DNA of 64,000 nt from NCBI GenBank assembly GCA_040119125.1, contig JBEDTR010000004.1, positions 124,001 through 188,000 of the forward strand, read 5' to 3'. Positions 1-8,357 of this stretch are shown one piece after another. The position numbers and the translations under genes were made by a program. This stretch comes from Pacificitalea sp040119125 (GTDB lineage Bacteria; Pseudomonadota; Alphaproteobacteria; Rhodobacterales; Rhodobacteraceae). Every line of letters starts with the position of its first letter. Position 1 is the first letter of the stretch. Under the pieces are notes generated by a model. It had not been told where the DNA came from. It was given only the letters and a program-made list of their open reading frames with translations, and did no database searches.

Positions 1-1
1 C

Positions 2-136
2 GATGATGGGCAGGCGCAAGAACGCGCGGTCGACGTGCAGATTACCCGCTTGCGCCGCAAGATCGAGACGGACCCCAAGCAGCCGCGCTATCTCCAGACC
101 GTGCGGGGCGCGGGCTACATGCTCGCGCCGGACTGA
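2..136 (+). CDS. OmpR-family response regulator, C-terminal fragment (PetR-like)
   Basis: Only the last 44 residues are in the window; the start lies to the left. They form the end of a winged-helix DNA-binding domain: the recognition helix with ITRLRRKIE, then the wing with YLQTVRGAGYML, which is the usual end of OmpR/PhoB regulators. The match to ITRLRRKIE followed by QPRYLQTVRG resembles PetR of Rhodobacter, a regulator found next to petABC, but a 44-residue tail cannot prove which regulator it is. The stop is at 134-136. Confidence 0.8.
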   Translation, partial: DDGQAQERAVDVQITRLRRKIETDPKQPRYLQTVRGAGYMLAPD

Positions 137-169
137 GGGGCGGCGCGGGGCGGCGCGCCCCGGGCTGGA

Positions 170-1153
170 TCAGCTGCGCAGGTTTTGCGCAGATTCCTTG
201 ACTGCCGCATATTGCCCCGACGGACGATAGCGCCACAGGTAATCGGGCAGAACCGCTTCCATGGAGATTGGCGTGATGCCAAGATCGGCAAACCCGCGTG
301 CACCGTCGCTGACGACGTTGTCGCGTGACAGGTTGCGCACCTGATCGCGGGTCAGGACGGTGTTGTGGAACAGGCCCAGCGTCAGCGTTTCCAGCAGGTC
401 AAAGCCGCCCGCCATCAGCCGTGCCAGCCAGAACGGCTGATTGACGATCAGGCGCCGGCGGCGGATCTCGGCCAGCATGTTCTGCATCAATTCCCGGAAC
501 GTATCGATGTCGGGACCGCCGAGTTCGTAGATGCCCGGCGCCGCCTGACCCAAGACGCCCATTTCGGCGGCGCGGGCGACATCATCGACATGCACGGGCT
601 GAAATTTGGTATCGGCTCCGACGACCGGCAGGATCGGCCCCAGCCGCGACATGGAAGCAAAGCGGTTGAAGAATTCATCCTCTTGGCCAAACACGATGGA
701 CGGGCGCAGGATCACCGCATTGGGGAAAGCGTCGAGTACGACCGCCTCGCCCTGCGCCTTGGTGCGGGCATAGGCGCTGTCGCTGTCGGCATCCGCGCCG
801 ATTGCAGAAATCTGCACCAGCGTCGCGACACCTTCCGCGGCGGCCAGACGTGCCACACGGCCTGCGCCCTCGGTCTGCACAGCGGCAAAGTTGTTTTTGC
901 CGTTCTCGGTCAGGATGCCGACGCAGTTGACCACGGCATCCGCGCCCGTCAGTGCCTGACGGACCGATGCTTCGTCGCGGATGTTACAAAGGATCGGCTC
1001 GACCTGGCCGACAGTGCCGTAGGTGCGCACAAAGCCGGCCTCGTTCGGGCGGCGGCAGGCTACCCGGACGCGCCAGCCGTTCTTGGCCATGCGGCGTGCA
1101 ATGTAGCGACCGACGAACCCGGAACCGCCGTAGATGGTGACGAGCTTGGACAT
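170..1153 (-). CDS. NDUFA9-like NAD(P)-binding protein (complex I-associated, atypical SDR)
   Basis: This 327-residue protein starts MSKLVTIYGGSGFVGRYIAR, with the GGSGFVG nucleotide-binding loop at residues 9-15, and continues as an extended atypical short-chain dehydrogenase. It matches the family related to the mitochondrial complex I accessory subunit NDUFA9, which in alphaproteobacteria is an accessory or quinone-biosynthesis-linked protein of uncertain role. I chose the start at 1153 because AGGAGG lies 8 bases upstream; a longer reading to 1222 would put the Rossmann fold far from the N-terminus. It is convergent with the regulator fragment and divergent from the tRNA. The exact function is inferred from the family only. 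Confidence 0.85.
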   Translation of the reverse strand: MSKLVTIYGGSGFVGRYIARRMAKNGWRVRVACRRPNEAGFVRTYGTVGQVEPILCNIRDEASVRQALTGADAVVNCVGILTENGKNNFAAVQTEGAGRVARLAAAEGVATLVQISAIGADADSDSAYARTKAQGEAVVLDAFPNAVILRPSIVFGQEDEFFNRFASMSRLGPILPVVGADTKFQPVHVDDVARAAEMGVLGQAAPGIYELGGPDIDTFRELMQNMLAEIRRRRLIVNQPFWLARLMAGGFDLLETLTLGLFHNTVLTRDQVRNLSRDNVVSDGARGFADLGITPISMEAVLPDYLWRYRPSGQYAAVKESAQNLRS

Positions 1154-1372
1154 GGTCGGGCCTCCTGAGCGTGACTTGCTTCCTGATAGCGGCAGGGCGC
1201 CGGGGGAACAAGGCGCTTTCACCTATGCGGCAGTGTCTGCGCCCCGGTTAGTGACGGGTTCAGGTCTGCGCCGATCCGGGTCGTGAGGGCAGGGCGCGTC
1301 CGGGGAGGGGGCGTGATCCAAGCGCGAAAATGATGCCGTTGCGGCAGGATCAAAATCTTTCGCAGAACCGTG

Positions 1373-1400
1373 TTGACACCCCCCGGCACCACCGTTAAAT
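1373..1400 (+). promoter_or_regulatory. Promoter of tRNA-Leu
   Basis: TTGACA (1373-1378) and TTAAAT (1395-1400) are separated by 16 bases and sit 19 bases upstream of the mature tRNA 5' end. This is a near-consensus housekeeping sigma promoter placed as expected for a tRNA gene. Confidence 0.65.
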
Positions 1401-1418
1401 CCCGCCTCCACGACACCT

Positions 1419-1505
1419 GCCCAGGTGGCGGAATTGGTAGACGCGCTAGCTTCAGGTGCTAGTATTCGCAAGGATGTGGAGGTTCGAGTCCTCTCCTGGG
1501 CACCA
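1419..1505 (+). tRNA. tRNA-Leu (anticodon CAG)
   Basis: The acceptor stem GCCCAGG (1419-1425) pairs with CCTGGGC (1495-1501), followed by discriminator A and an encoded CCA end (1503-1505). The anticodon stem CTAGC/GCTAG closes the loop TTCAGGT with anticodon CAG at 1453-1455, which reads CUG leucine codons. The long variable arm and TTCGAGTC T-loop are typical of leucine tRNA, and the 87-base length fits. It has its own promoter and terminator and is a single-gene unit. Confidence 0.97.
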
Positions 1506-1516
1506 AATATCCCGCG

Positions 1517-1543
1517 AAAAAACCCAGCAGTGCTGGGTTTTTT
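1517..1543 (+). terminator. Rho-independent terminator of tRNA-Leu
   Basis: A hairpin with CCCAG/CTGGG arms, extended by flanking A and T runs, ends in six T residues 12 bases after the tRNA CCA end. Confidence 0.9.
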
Positions 1544-1643
1544 GCGTTTTAGGGGCTCTTTTCGGGTCTAGGGGCGCAGGTCATCCTGTAGCGGCGGGTC
1601 GCACAGCGTTTCATCAAGATCGGTTCGACTGACGGCGTGTTGC

Positions 1644-2369
1644 TCACGGACCGTTTCGTTTCAAAGACATATGATATTCAAAACGGTCGGCGGGGTGCTG
1701 GCTGACGCTGACGTAAATCAGCTTCCCGGCAGAGCAATACTGGCGCCGAATTTCCAGCGCCAGCTCTTGTGGCCGGGTTTTGAGCAAAGTGCATAGGTCG
1801 GGCGGCAGGACGCTTGGGCGGATCACCTGACGGACTTCGTCGACAACGCGGCCGTAACGGCTGGCGATGCGGGTCGCGATGAGCTCCGAATATTCTCCGA
1901 TATCATGGATGACGTCCGGCAGGCTGCTGTCGACGAAGTTTTCGGTGTAGCAGATCGGCGGTGCATCGGTCGTCAGATCGGACCGCAGCGTTTCCACCCG
2001 AAACCAGCGTGTGCCTGCTGAGACCCCTAGCCGCGCGGCCTGTTCCTCATCCACCACGACACTTTCGGTCCCCAAAAGCGTCCGGTGCGTCGCCGCGCCG
2101 AAATGCGCCAGCTCGCCGATAGATGTGGTTGAGGGATCGTACCCTCCCGGTTCGGCTTGGGCGACACGCGTTCCAACGCCCTTTTGGCGAGTCACGAGCC
2201 CCAACTGCACCAGCCGCCCCAGCGCCGCCCGGACCGTGGCGCGCGACAATCCGCGCCGCTCCGCGATCTCAACCTCGGGGGGGAGCAGTGATCCCACAGG
2301 ATATTGCCCCGCACTGATGTCACGCACCAGTTCGTCAGCAAGCTCGGCGTATATCGGGCGTCGCGGCAT
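1644..2369 (-). CDS. GntR-family transcriptional regulator with UTRA ligand domain
   Basis: The product has about 241 residues: an N-terminal GntR winged helix (residues 5-70, with LSRATVRAALGRL as the recognition region) and a C-terminal UTRA effector-binding domain (about 95-235) of the HutC/FarR subgroup. Such proteins usually repress an adjacent catabolic or transport operon and release on binding a substrate or intermediate. It is divergent from the TRAP operon at 2478-9520, with two identical palindromes in the gap, so it is the likely local repressor. The start is uncertain: ATG at 2369 (MPRRPIY) places the DNA-binding domain correctly, but its ribosome site is weak and a start about 12 codons upstream is possible. 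Confidence 0.88.
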   Translation of the reverse strand: MPRRPIYAELADELVRDISAGQYPVGSLLPPEVEIAERRGLSRATVRAALGRLVQLGLVTRQKGVGTRVAQAEPGGYDPSTTSIGELAHFGAATHRTLLGTESVVVDEEQAARLGVSAGTRWFRVETLRSDLTTDAPPICYTENFVDSSLPDVIHDIGEYSELIATRIASRYGRVVDEVRQVIRPSVLPPDLCTLLKTRPQELALEIRRQYCSAGKLIYVSVSQHPADRFEYHMSLKRNGP

Positions 2370-2390
2370 GGCGGTCTTATAGGTGCAGCC

Positions 2391-2420
2391 TTGACAGGAA
2401 GCCATATGGCACGGTATGTC
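2391..2420 (+). promoter_or_regulatory. Promoter of the TRAP/lyase operon
   Basis: TTGACA (2391-2396) is followed after 18 bases by TATGTC (2415-2420). The predicted transcription start, near 2427, lies between the two operator palindromes. The -10 element overlaps the first palindrome, so a bound regulator would block polymerase. Confidence 0.6.
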
Positions 2421-2444
2421 CGGACAAAATAAAATGTCCGGACA
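2417..2444. promoter_or_regulatory. Pair of identical palindromic operators (TGTCCGGACA)
   Basis: The same 10-base perfect palindrome TGTCCGGACA occurs at 2417-2426 and 2435-2444, with centres 18 bases apart. The second is part of a 16-base perfect palindrome (2432-2447). One overlaps the -10 region and the other lies just after the predicted start site, between a GntR regulator and the operon it faces. The layout fits repression by the divergent GntR protein; binding itself is inferred. Confidence 0.75.
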
Positions 2445-2477
2445 TTTGCAGCGGGCACGGATCGGGAGGAGTTCCGG

Positions 2478-4586
2478 ATGACGCAAAACGACCCCCAGGC
2501 CGGGGGCGCCATGGAGGATGGCGCGCTCGACAAGGCTGAGACCTTCGATTTTGGCTCTCGGGTGCGTGCGCTCAGCGGCTGGCAGTCCGCGATGATCGCC
2601 ATCCTTTGCGTGGTTTATGCTGTCTTCCATCTGGTCGTGTTGAACTTCGTTCAGCTGGACGCGTGGGTTTTCCGCACGCTGCATGTCAGCATCGCTGCGG
2701 TGATTGCGCTGGCGCTTTACGCGCCATTTGGCCGGGCCGGACGCCGGGTGCCGTTTTATGACTGGCTGCTTTCGGCGGCGACGCTGGCCAGCGCGGCTTA
2801 TATCTGGGTCAACCTTGACGAGCTGATTATCCGCACGGGGGTTCTGCCCACCCCTTGGGATGTGGCCGCCGCCGTGGCGGGTATCTTGATCGTGCTGGAA
2901 TTCACCCGCCGCACCGCCGGAATGGCTCTGCCGATTCTGGCGTCGGTTTTCATCGTCTACGGGTTTGTCGGACCGTGGTTGCCGGGTGTGCTTTTCCATC
3001 GTGGCTTTGAGATCGGCGAATTCTCGACCTTCATCTATTCGATGGAAGGCGTGTTCGGCATCGCGACTGCGGCGGCGGCGAAATACATCGTGCTGTTTGT
3101 CCTGTTCGCGGCGTTTCTTCAGGTGTCCAAGGTCGGCGATTTCTTCATGAATCTCGCTTTCGCCTGCTTTGGCCGGATGCGCGGCGGGCCAGCCAAAGTG
3201 TCGCTTTTCGGGTCGATCCTGTTCGGTATGATTTCGGGCAGCGGGGTCGCCAATGTCGTCGCCTCAGGCACGTTCACCATCCCGGTGATGAAGCGCGTGG
3301 GCTACAAACCGACCAGCGCCGGCGGGATCGAGGCCGCGGCCTCCACCGGGGGTCAGTTGACGCCGCCGATCATGGGCGCAGGCGCCTTCATCATGGCCGA
3401 GATCACGGGCATTCCCTATACCGACATCATCGTTGCCGCGCTGATCCCCTGCGTGCTGTATTACTTCGCCGTCTATCTCCAGATCGATCTAGAAGCGCGC
3501 AAGGAAGGCATCAAGGGTCTGCCTGCCTCGGAGCTGCCGAAGCTGAAGCCGATGGGGCGGGACGCATTCATGCTGGCCCCGCTGGCCTTGTTGATCATCT
3601 ACCTTTTCGCCGGGTTTTCGATCATTTCGGCGGGGTCTTGGGGGATCGCCATCGCCGTGCTGGTCATGTTGCAGCAGCGGCTTGGGCTCGACAGTCGCAT
3701 CCACGCAATTCCCGTCGCGGCGGTGCTTGTCACAACCCTCGGAACGCCGGATCTGCCTGCCAATGTGCATGGGGCCGTGGCATTCGGTTCCGGCCTGATC
3801 GGCATCATCGCGCTGGCACTTTTCGGTAAGGCCCGAGAATTAGGCGGCGCCCTGAAAGGCACCGGACATGACATTGTCGAGGCGCTCAACATCGGTGCCC
3901 GTCAGTGCCTGCAACTGGCCGCGGTTTGCGCCTGCGCGGGGATTGTCGTCGGCGTCATCGGGTTGACCGGTCTTGGCGGACGTTTCTCGGCGATGCTGCT
4001 CGGTGTCGCGGGGCAGAGCGAGTTTCTGGCTCTGATCTTCGCCATGCTCATCGCCTTGATCCTTGGGATGGGCATGCCCACGACTGCGGCTTATGCCATT
4101 GCCGCCTCCGTTGTGGCGCCGGCCCTGCAGCGGATCGGGCTGCCGGTGCTGCCGGTGCATCTGTTCATCTTCTACTATGCGGTGATTTCAACGATCACGC
4201 CCCCCATCGCCCTATCGGCCTTTGCCGGGGCGGCGCTGGCCGGGGGCGATCCGTGGAAAACCTCGTTCAAGGCGGTCAAATACGGCCTTGCCGCATTCAT
4301 CGTGCCGTTCCTGTTCATTCACAATCAAGGCGTGCTGATGGATGGCACGATTTGGGAAATCCTGCGCACGACCGCCACGGCTGCACTGGGGGTCTGGGCC
4401 TTGGCCACGGCCACGGGCGGCTGGATGGCGGGATCGCTGGCGATGCCCTGGCGACTGGGCTTTGGCGTCACCGCTTTCCTGCTAATCGCAGGCGACATCT
4501 ACACCGACCTTGCGGGCATCGCGATTGGCGCCGTGCTGATCGCCGCCCGCCTTGCGAGCACGGGCGCCATGCGCCGCGCTGCCTGA
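2478..4586 (+). CDS. TRAP transporter fused small/large permease (DctQM type, TAXI system)
   Basis: This 702-residue inner-membrane protein is rich in hydrophobic segments along its whole length. The first roughly 200 residues correspond to the small 4-helix subunit and the rest to the large 12-helix subunit, as in fused TRAP permeases of TAXI systems. Conserved glycine-rich stretches such as GMISGSGVANVVASG and LGMGMPTTAAYA in the large subunit support the call. It has a GGAGGAG ribosome site. It is first in an operon with its binding protein 31 bases downstream. TRAP systems use an ion gradient to import organic acids; the substrate here is not known. Confidence 0.93.
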   Translation: MTQNDPQAGGAMEDGALDKAETFDFGSRVRALSGWQSAMIAILCVVYAVFHLVVLNFVQLDAWVFRTLHVSIAAVIALALYAPFGRAGRRVPFYDWLLSAATLASAAYIWVNLDELIIRTGVLPTPWDVAAAVAGILIVLEFTRRTAGMALPILASVFIVYGFVGPWLPGVLFHRGFEIGEFSTFIYSMEGVFGIATAAAAKYIVLFVLFAAFLQVSKVGDFFMNLAFACFGRMRGGPAKVSLFGSILFGMISGSGVANVVASGTFTIPVMKRVGYKPTSAGGIEAAASTGGQLTPPIMGAGAFIMAEITGIPYTDIIVAALIPCVLYYFAVYLQIDLEARKEGIKGLPASELPKLKPMGRDAFMLAPLALLIIYLFAGFSIISAGSWGIAIAVLVMLQQRLGLDSRIHAIPVAAVLVTTLGTPDLPANVHGAVAFGSGLIGIIALALFGKARELGGALKGTGHDIVEALNIGARQCLQLAAVCACAGIVVGVIGLTGLGGRFSAMLLGVAGQSEFLALIFAMLIALILGMGMPTTAAYAIAASVVAPALQRIGLPVLPVHLFIFYYAVISTITPPIALSAFAGAALAGGDPWKTSFKAVKYGLAAFIVPFLFIHNQGVLMDGTIWEILRTTATAALGVWALATATGGWMAGSLAMPWRLGFGVTAFLLIAGDIYTDLAGIAIGAVLIAARLASTGAMRRAA

Positions 4587-4617
4587 CACGACATTACACC
4601 AGAGGAGGAGAAGACCC

Positions 4618-5601
4618 ATGAAACGTAGAAACCTTTTGAGCCTGTCGCTTGCCGCACTTGTCGCGGGCAGCGCTGCCATGGCGCAGGATGATCGTGCGGG
4701 ATGGCCCGCCAATATCGTGGTGGCTACCGCGTCTCCCGGCGGCACTTATGCCGTCTACGGGCAGGGCGTGGCGACCGTCATTTCGGACGCGCTTGGCGTG
4801 CCCGCGTCGACCCAGCAGACGCAAGGTCCGCTTCAGAACCTTGTGCTCGTGCACAAAGCGCGCGTCGATGTCGGCCTGACCACCCTCGGCCCGGCATTTG
4901 AGGCGCTAGATGGCACGATGGATCTGGATCCGGGCACGAAATACGACGACGTGCGCGCCTTGTTTCCCATGTATGTCACCCCGTTTCAGGCGGCATCGTT
5001 GGAGCGCACCGGCATTGTCAGCGTCTCGGACTTTGACGGCAAGACTGTCGGCACCGGGCCCAAGGGCGGCACCGGCGGCACCTATTGGGAGCGCTGGTTT
5101 GATGCGCTCGGCCTTGATGTGACTGTCCAGAACGGTCCGATCGGGGATCAGGCCGGTCAGCTTGCGGACGGGCGGCTGGATGCGGTGGCCACGGCGGCAG
5201 GCATCCCAATGTCGGCCTTCTCGGAATTGGAGGCCCTGCAACCCACCGTCATCTTCGGCTTCACGGATGAGGAGCTGAGCAACCTGGGCGACAGCGTTCC
5301 CTATGCACAGGTCATGGATATTCCTATGGGCACTTACAGCTCTCTCGATGCGCCGGTGAAGACGCTCGGGATGTGGAACATCGCCTTCGCCTCGAAAGAC
5401 ATGCCCGAAAGCCTGGCTTACGAGATTACCAAGGCGATCTTTGACCAGCATGACGCGCTGCTGGCCACACATGGCTCCGCAAAGGAGACCCTGCTTGAGA
5501 ATGTCGGCGCAAACACCGTCATGCCCTACCATCCGGGTGCTGTCCGGTATTTCCAGGAACAGGGCATCGACGTGCCCGCTGACGTCCTGCCGCAGGAGTA
5601 A
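4618..5601 (+). CDS. TAXI-family TRAP transporter substrate-binding protein
   Basis: A 327-residue periplasmic protein with a Sec signal peptide (MKRRN, hydrophobic core, AMA cleavage region near residue 22). The mature protein begins with the TAXI pattern of TASPGGTYAVYGQG followed by QQTQGPLQNLVLV, and later GPKGGTGGTYWE. TAXI proteins deliver substrates to fused TRAP permeases, here the gene just upstream. AGAGGAGGAG lies 7 bases before the ATG at 4618; an in-frame start upstream inside the permease gene is discounted because it would bury the signal peptide. Known substrates of this family include dicarboxylates and amino acids, so the ligand cannot be read directly. Confidence 0.93.
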   Translation: MKRRNLLSLSLAALVAGSAAMAQDDRAGWPANIVVATASPGGTYAVYGQGVATVISDALGVPASTQQTQGPLQNLVLVHKARVDVGLTTLGPAFEALDGTMDLDPGTKYDDVRALFPMYVTPFQAASLERTGIVSVSDFDGKTVGTGPKGGTGGTYWERWFDALGLDVTVQNGPIGDQAGQLADGRLDAVATAAGIPMSAFSELEALQPTVIFGFTDEELSNLGDSVPYAQVMDIPMGTYSSLDAPVKTLGMWNIAFASKDMPESLAYEITKAIFDQHDALLATHGSAKETLLENVGANTVMPYHPGAVRYFQEQGIDVPADVLPQE

Positions 5602-5607
5602 GACCCA

Positions 5608-6954
5608 ATGACCCACGGACCTGCCCGCGTCACGGCGCTCGATTCCCCTGTCTGGGGACGCAGCTTTGCCGATGACGAGATGCGCACCATTTTCAGCGCT
5701 GATCGCTACATCGCTGCCTGCGTCGAAGTCGAGGTGGCTCTGGCGCGTGCGCAGGCCCGGCTGGGTATCATTCCCAAGGAGGCGGCCGAGGGGATCTCGG
5801 CCGCCGCCAAACGTCCGCTCGACCCGGAGCGGCTTGCGCGGGAAACCGAAGTCGTTGGTTACCCGATCCTGCCTATCGTGGAACAGATCGCTCCCGCTGC
5901 GGGCGACGCCGGGCGCTACCTGCATTGGGGGGCCACCACGCAGGACATCATGGACACGGCCACCGTATTGCAGATCCGCGAAGGTCTGGCGCTGGCCGCG
6001 ACCCGCGTCGACACGATCCGTGCCGCGCTGGCAAAACTGGCCCGTGAGCATCGCGATACACCTATGGCGGGCCGCACGCATATGCAGCACGCGCTGCCCG
6101 TCACCTTTGGCTACAAGGCCGCCACTTGGCTGTCCGGCTTCGACCGACATGCCGAACGTCTGGAACAACTCTTGCCGCGCGTGCTGGTGGTGCAGTTCTC
6201 GGGGGCGTCGGGCACGCTGGCGTCGCTTTCGGGGCGCGGGCTGGAGGTCCAAGCCGCGCTGGCCGAAGAACTGGGGCTCGCCGTGCCCGCGATCACATGG
6301 CATTCGATCCGCGACGGCGTGGCCGAAGCGGTGCAACTGCTTGCCCTGATCGGCGGCAGCCTTGCCAAAATCGCGACAGACGTGGCGGTGATGATGACGA
6401 CCGAGCTTGGCGAAGTGGCGGAGCCCTTTGTGCGGCATCGCGGTGCCTCGTCGACCATGCCGCAGAAAGCCAACCCGATTTCCTGCGAATTGATCCTCGC
6501 CGGGGCGCGATTGATGCGCAACCACGCGGCGGCGATGATGGATGCGATGATCCATGACCATGAGCGCGCCACCGGGCCGTGGCATCTGGAATGGTCAGCG
6601 GTCCCCGAAGGGTTTGCAACAGCGTCGGGCATGCTGGCACAGGCGGAATTCATGCTGGAGGGCTTGCGTGTTTACCCCGACAACATGGCACGCAACCTCG
6701 ACTTTTCGCGCGGCTTGATCGTGGCCGAAGCAGTGATGATGGCGCTGGCCCCTGCGACGGGCCGAAAAGAGGCGCATGATATCGTCTATGCGGGGTGCCG
6801 GCGTGCAGTGGAACGCGGCGTCTCTCTCTACGACGCGCTGAAGGACGATCCCCAAGTCTCGCTCGACGCGACAGCGTTGCGCCAGCTGACCGATCCGCGA
6901 AACTACTTGGGCGAAGCTCCGGTCATGGTTGATCGTCTGCTGTCGGGCCGATGA
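5608..6954 (+). CDS. Fumarate-lyase (aspartase/ASL) superfamily enzyme, PcaB/adenylosuccinate-lyase-like
   Basis: The 448-residue protein has the three conserved regions of the superfamily: GRTHMQHALPVT in the middle, the WHSIRDGVAE region, and the signature SSTMPQKANPI around residues 281-290 carrying the mobile catalytic serine loop. It is most like the 3-carboxy-cis,cis-muconate cycloisomerase/adenylosuccinate lyase branch. Members release fumarate, or close a lactone, by beta-elimination of a C-N or C-O bond. No purine or protocatechuate genes are nearby, so a catabolic lyase acting on the imported compound is more likely than PurB or PcaB. It is 6 bases after the binding-protein gene and overlaps the next gene by 4 bases. 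Confidence 0.85.
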   Translation: MTHGPARVTALDSPVWGRSFADDEMRTIFSADRYIAACVEVEVALARAQARLGIIPKEAAEGISAAAKRPLDPERLARETEVVGYPILPIVEQIAPAAGDAGRYLHWGATTQDIMDTATVLQIREGLALAATRVDTIRAALAKLAREHRDTPMAGRTHMQHALPVTFGYKAATWLSGFDRHAERLEQLLPRVLVVQFSGASGTLASLSGRGLEVQAALAEELGLAVPAITWHSIRDGVAEAVQLLALIGGSLAKIATDVAVMMTTELGEVAEPFVRHRGASSTMPQKANPISCELILAGARLMRNHAAAMMDAMIHDHERATGPWHLEWSAVPEGFATASGMLAQAEFMLEGLRVYPDNMARNLDFSRGLIVAEAVMMALAPATGRKEAHDIVYAGCRRAVERGVSLYDALKDDPQVSLDATALRQLTDPRNYLGEAPVMVDRLLSGR

Positions 6955-8357
6955 GCGCGACGCGGCTTGAATCCGACGCGGCTGGCGCGGTCGAGATCCC
7001 CGCAGGCCGATACTGGGGGGCGCAAACTCAGCGTGCCTGCGGGGTCTTCGGCGCTGAGGGTCCGCGCCTGCAAGTGCAGGTCATTCACGCTTTCGGACTG
7101 CAAAAAGCGGCGGCGGCAGAGGCAAACGTGGCGCTCGGCATGCTGGATGGCAGGCGCGGCGATCAAATCCGCGCGGCGGCGGCAGAAATGGCGGCGGGGC
7201 ATTTTGACGAGCATTTCCCCTTGCCAATCTGGCAGACGGGAAGTGGCACGCAGACCAATATGTGCGCCAATGAGATCCTCGCCAATCGCGCTAACGAACG
7301 CATGGGGCAGCCCTTAGGCACCCGTGATCCGGTGCATCCGAACGATCATGTCAACCGCAGCCAGTCATCCAATGACAGCTTTCCGACGGTGATGCAGATT
7401 GCCGCGCTGCGAATGATCGAGGATGTCCTGCTGCCTGCGGTTCGGGCGTTGGCCGAGGCATTTGCCCTCAAGGCACGCGCGTTTGAAGGGATCACCCGTC
7501 TTGGCCGTACGCATCTGAACGATGCGGTGCCGGTGCCGCTGTCACAGGCTTTCGCCAGTTATGCGCGCCAGATCGACAAGGCGGGCGACCGGTTGGAGGC
7601 GACCCTTCCCGACCTGCGCGAGGTGCCGCAGGGGGGCACCGCCGCCGGGTCCGGGCTGAACGCGCCTGAAGGGTTTGACCGGGCTTTTTGCGATGCGCTT
7701 TCCCGGCTGGCGGGAACGGCCTTCGCGCCCTCTCCGGTCAAGGTCGAGGGTATGGCCGCGCATGATGCGCTTGTCGCCGCGTCCAGCGCGGCGGAAGGGC
7801 TGGCGGTGGCATTGATCCACATTCTTAACGACATCCGTCTGTTGGCGTCTGGCCCGCGCGCCGGATTGGCTGAATTGCACCTGCCCGATGACGGGCTGTC
7901 CTCGTCGATCATGCCCGGTAAGCGCAATGCCACGTTGGCGGAGGCGCTGATGCAAGTGTGCTTCCGGGTCATTGGCAATCACGCGACCGTGGCGATGGCG
8001 GGCGGTTCGGGGCTGTTTGAACTGAATGTGGCCAAGCCCGTGCTGATCCATGCGGTGATGGAATCGGGTCTGGCGCTTGCCGATGGGCTGACCCGCTTTC
8101 GCTTGGGCTGCCTTGACGGGCTGACGCCCAATGAGGCCCGGATGACTGAAACGGTCGACCGGTCTCTGATGCTTGCCACCGCTTTGACCCCGGTGCTGGG
8201 GTATGACGCGGTCGCGCAGGTCACGCGCGCGACAGAACAGGGCAACCTGTCGTTGAGGCAGGCGTGCCTCACGCAGGGGCTTATGACTGCTGATGAATAT
8301 GACCGCACCGTTGATCCCGCGCGGATGGCGCGTGGCGGCGTGATGGAGACTCCATGA
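6951..8357 (+). CDS. Class II fumarase-like enzyme (FumC/AspA paralogue)
   Basis: A 468-residue protein of normal class II fumarase length. Seen motifs: TGSGTQTNMCANEILANRA, HPNDHVNRSQSSNDS, GTAAGSGLN, and the signature SSSIMPGKRNATLAEA at 317-331. The catalytic Lys324 and Asn326 of the signature are kept, but the usual KVNPTQCEA reads KRNATLAEA, which differs from housekeeping fumarases. It probably hydrates fumarate or a substituted fumarate, or acts as an ammonia-lyase. Its start overlaps the upstream stop in ATGA, and its own end overlaps the next start the same way, so translation is coupled across three enzymes. Confidence 0.85.
   Translation: MSATRLESDAAGAVEIPAGRYWGAQTQRACGVFGAEGPRLQVQVIHAFGLQKAAAAEANVALGMLDGRRGDQIRAAAAEMAAGHFDEHFPLPIWQTGSGTQTNMCANEILANRANERMGQPLGTRDPVHPNDHVNRSQSSNDSFPTVMQIAALRMIEDVLLPAVRALAEAFALKARAFEGITRLGRTHLNDAVPVPLSQAFASYARQIDKAGDRLEATLPDLREVPQGGTAAGSGLNAPEGFDRAFCDALSRLAGTAFAPSPVKVEGMAAHDALVAASSAAEGLAVALIHILNDIRLLASGPRAGLAELHLPDDGLSSSIMPGKRNATLAEALMQVCFRVIGNHATVAMAGGSGLFELNVAKPVLIHAVMESGLALADGLTRFRLGCLDGLTPNEARMTETVDRSLMLATALTPVLGYDAVAQVTRATEQGNLSLRQACLTQGLMTADEYDRTVDPARMARGGVMETP

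Noticed and set aside
2401..2410. Palindrome GCCATATGGC in the operon promoter spacer
   Set aside because: A single 10-base palindrome without a repeat; it lies between -35 and -10 and may be chance next to the clear TGTCCGGACA pair.
2370..2999. N-terminal extension of the GntR regulator to 2999
   Set aside because: It would run through the operators and the first 170 codons of the TRAP permease gene and adds no domain; the winged helix begins at residue 5 of the shorter form.
4906..6585. Long open frame (559 codons) opposite the binding-protein and lyase genes
   Set aside because: Spans two genes of the plus-strand operon in reverse and has shadow composition; no start signal was found.
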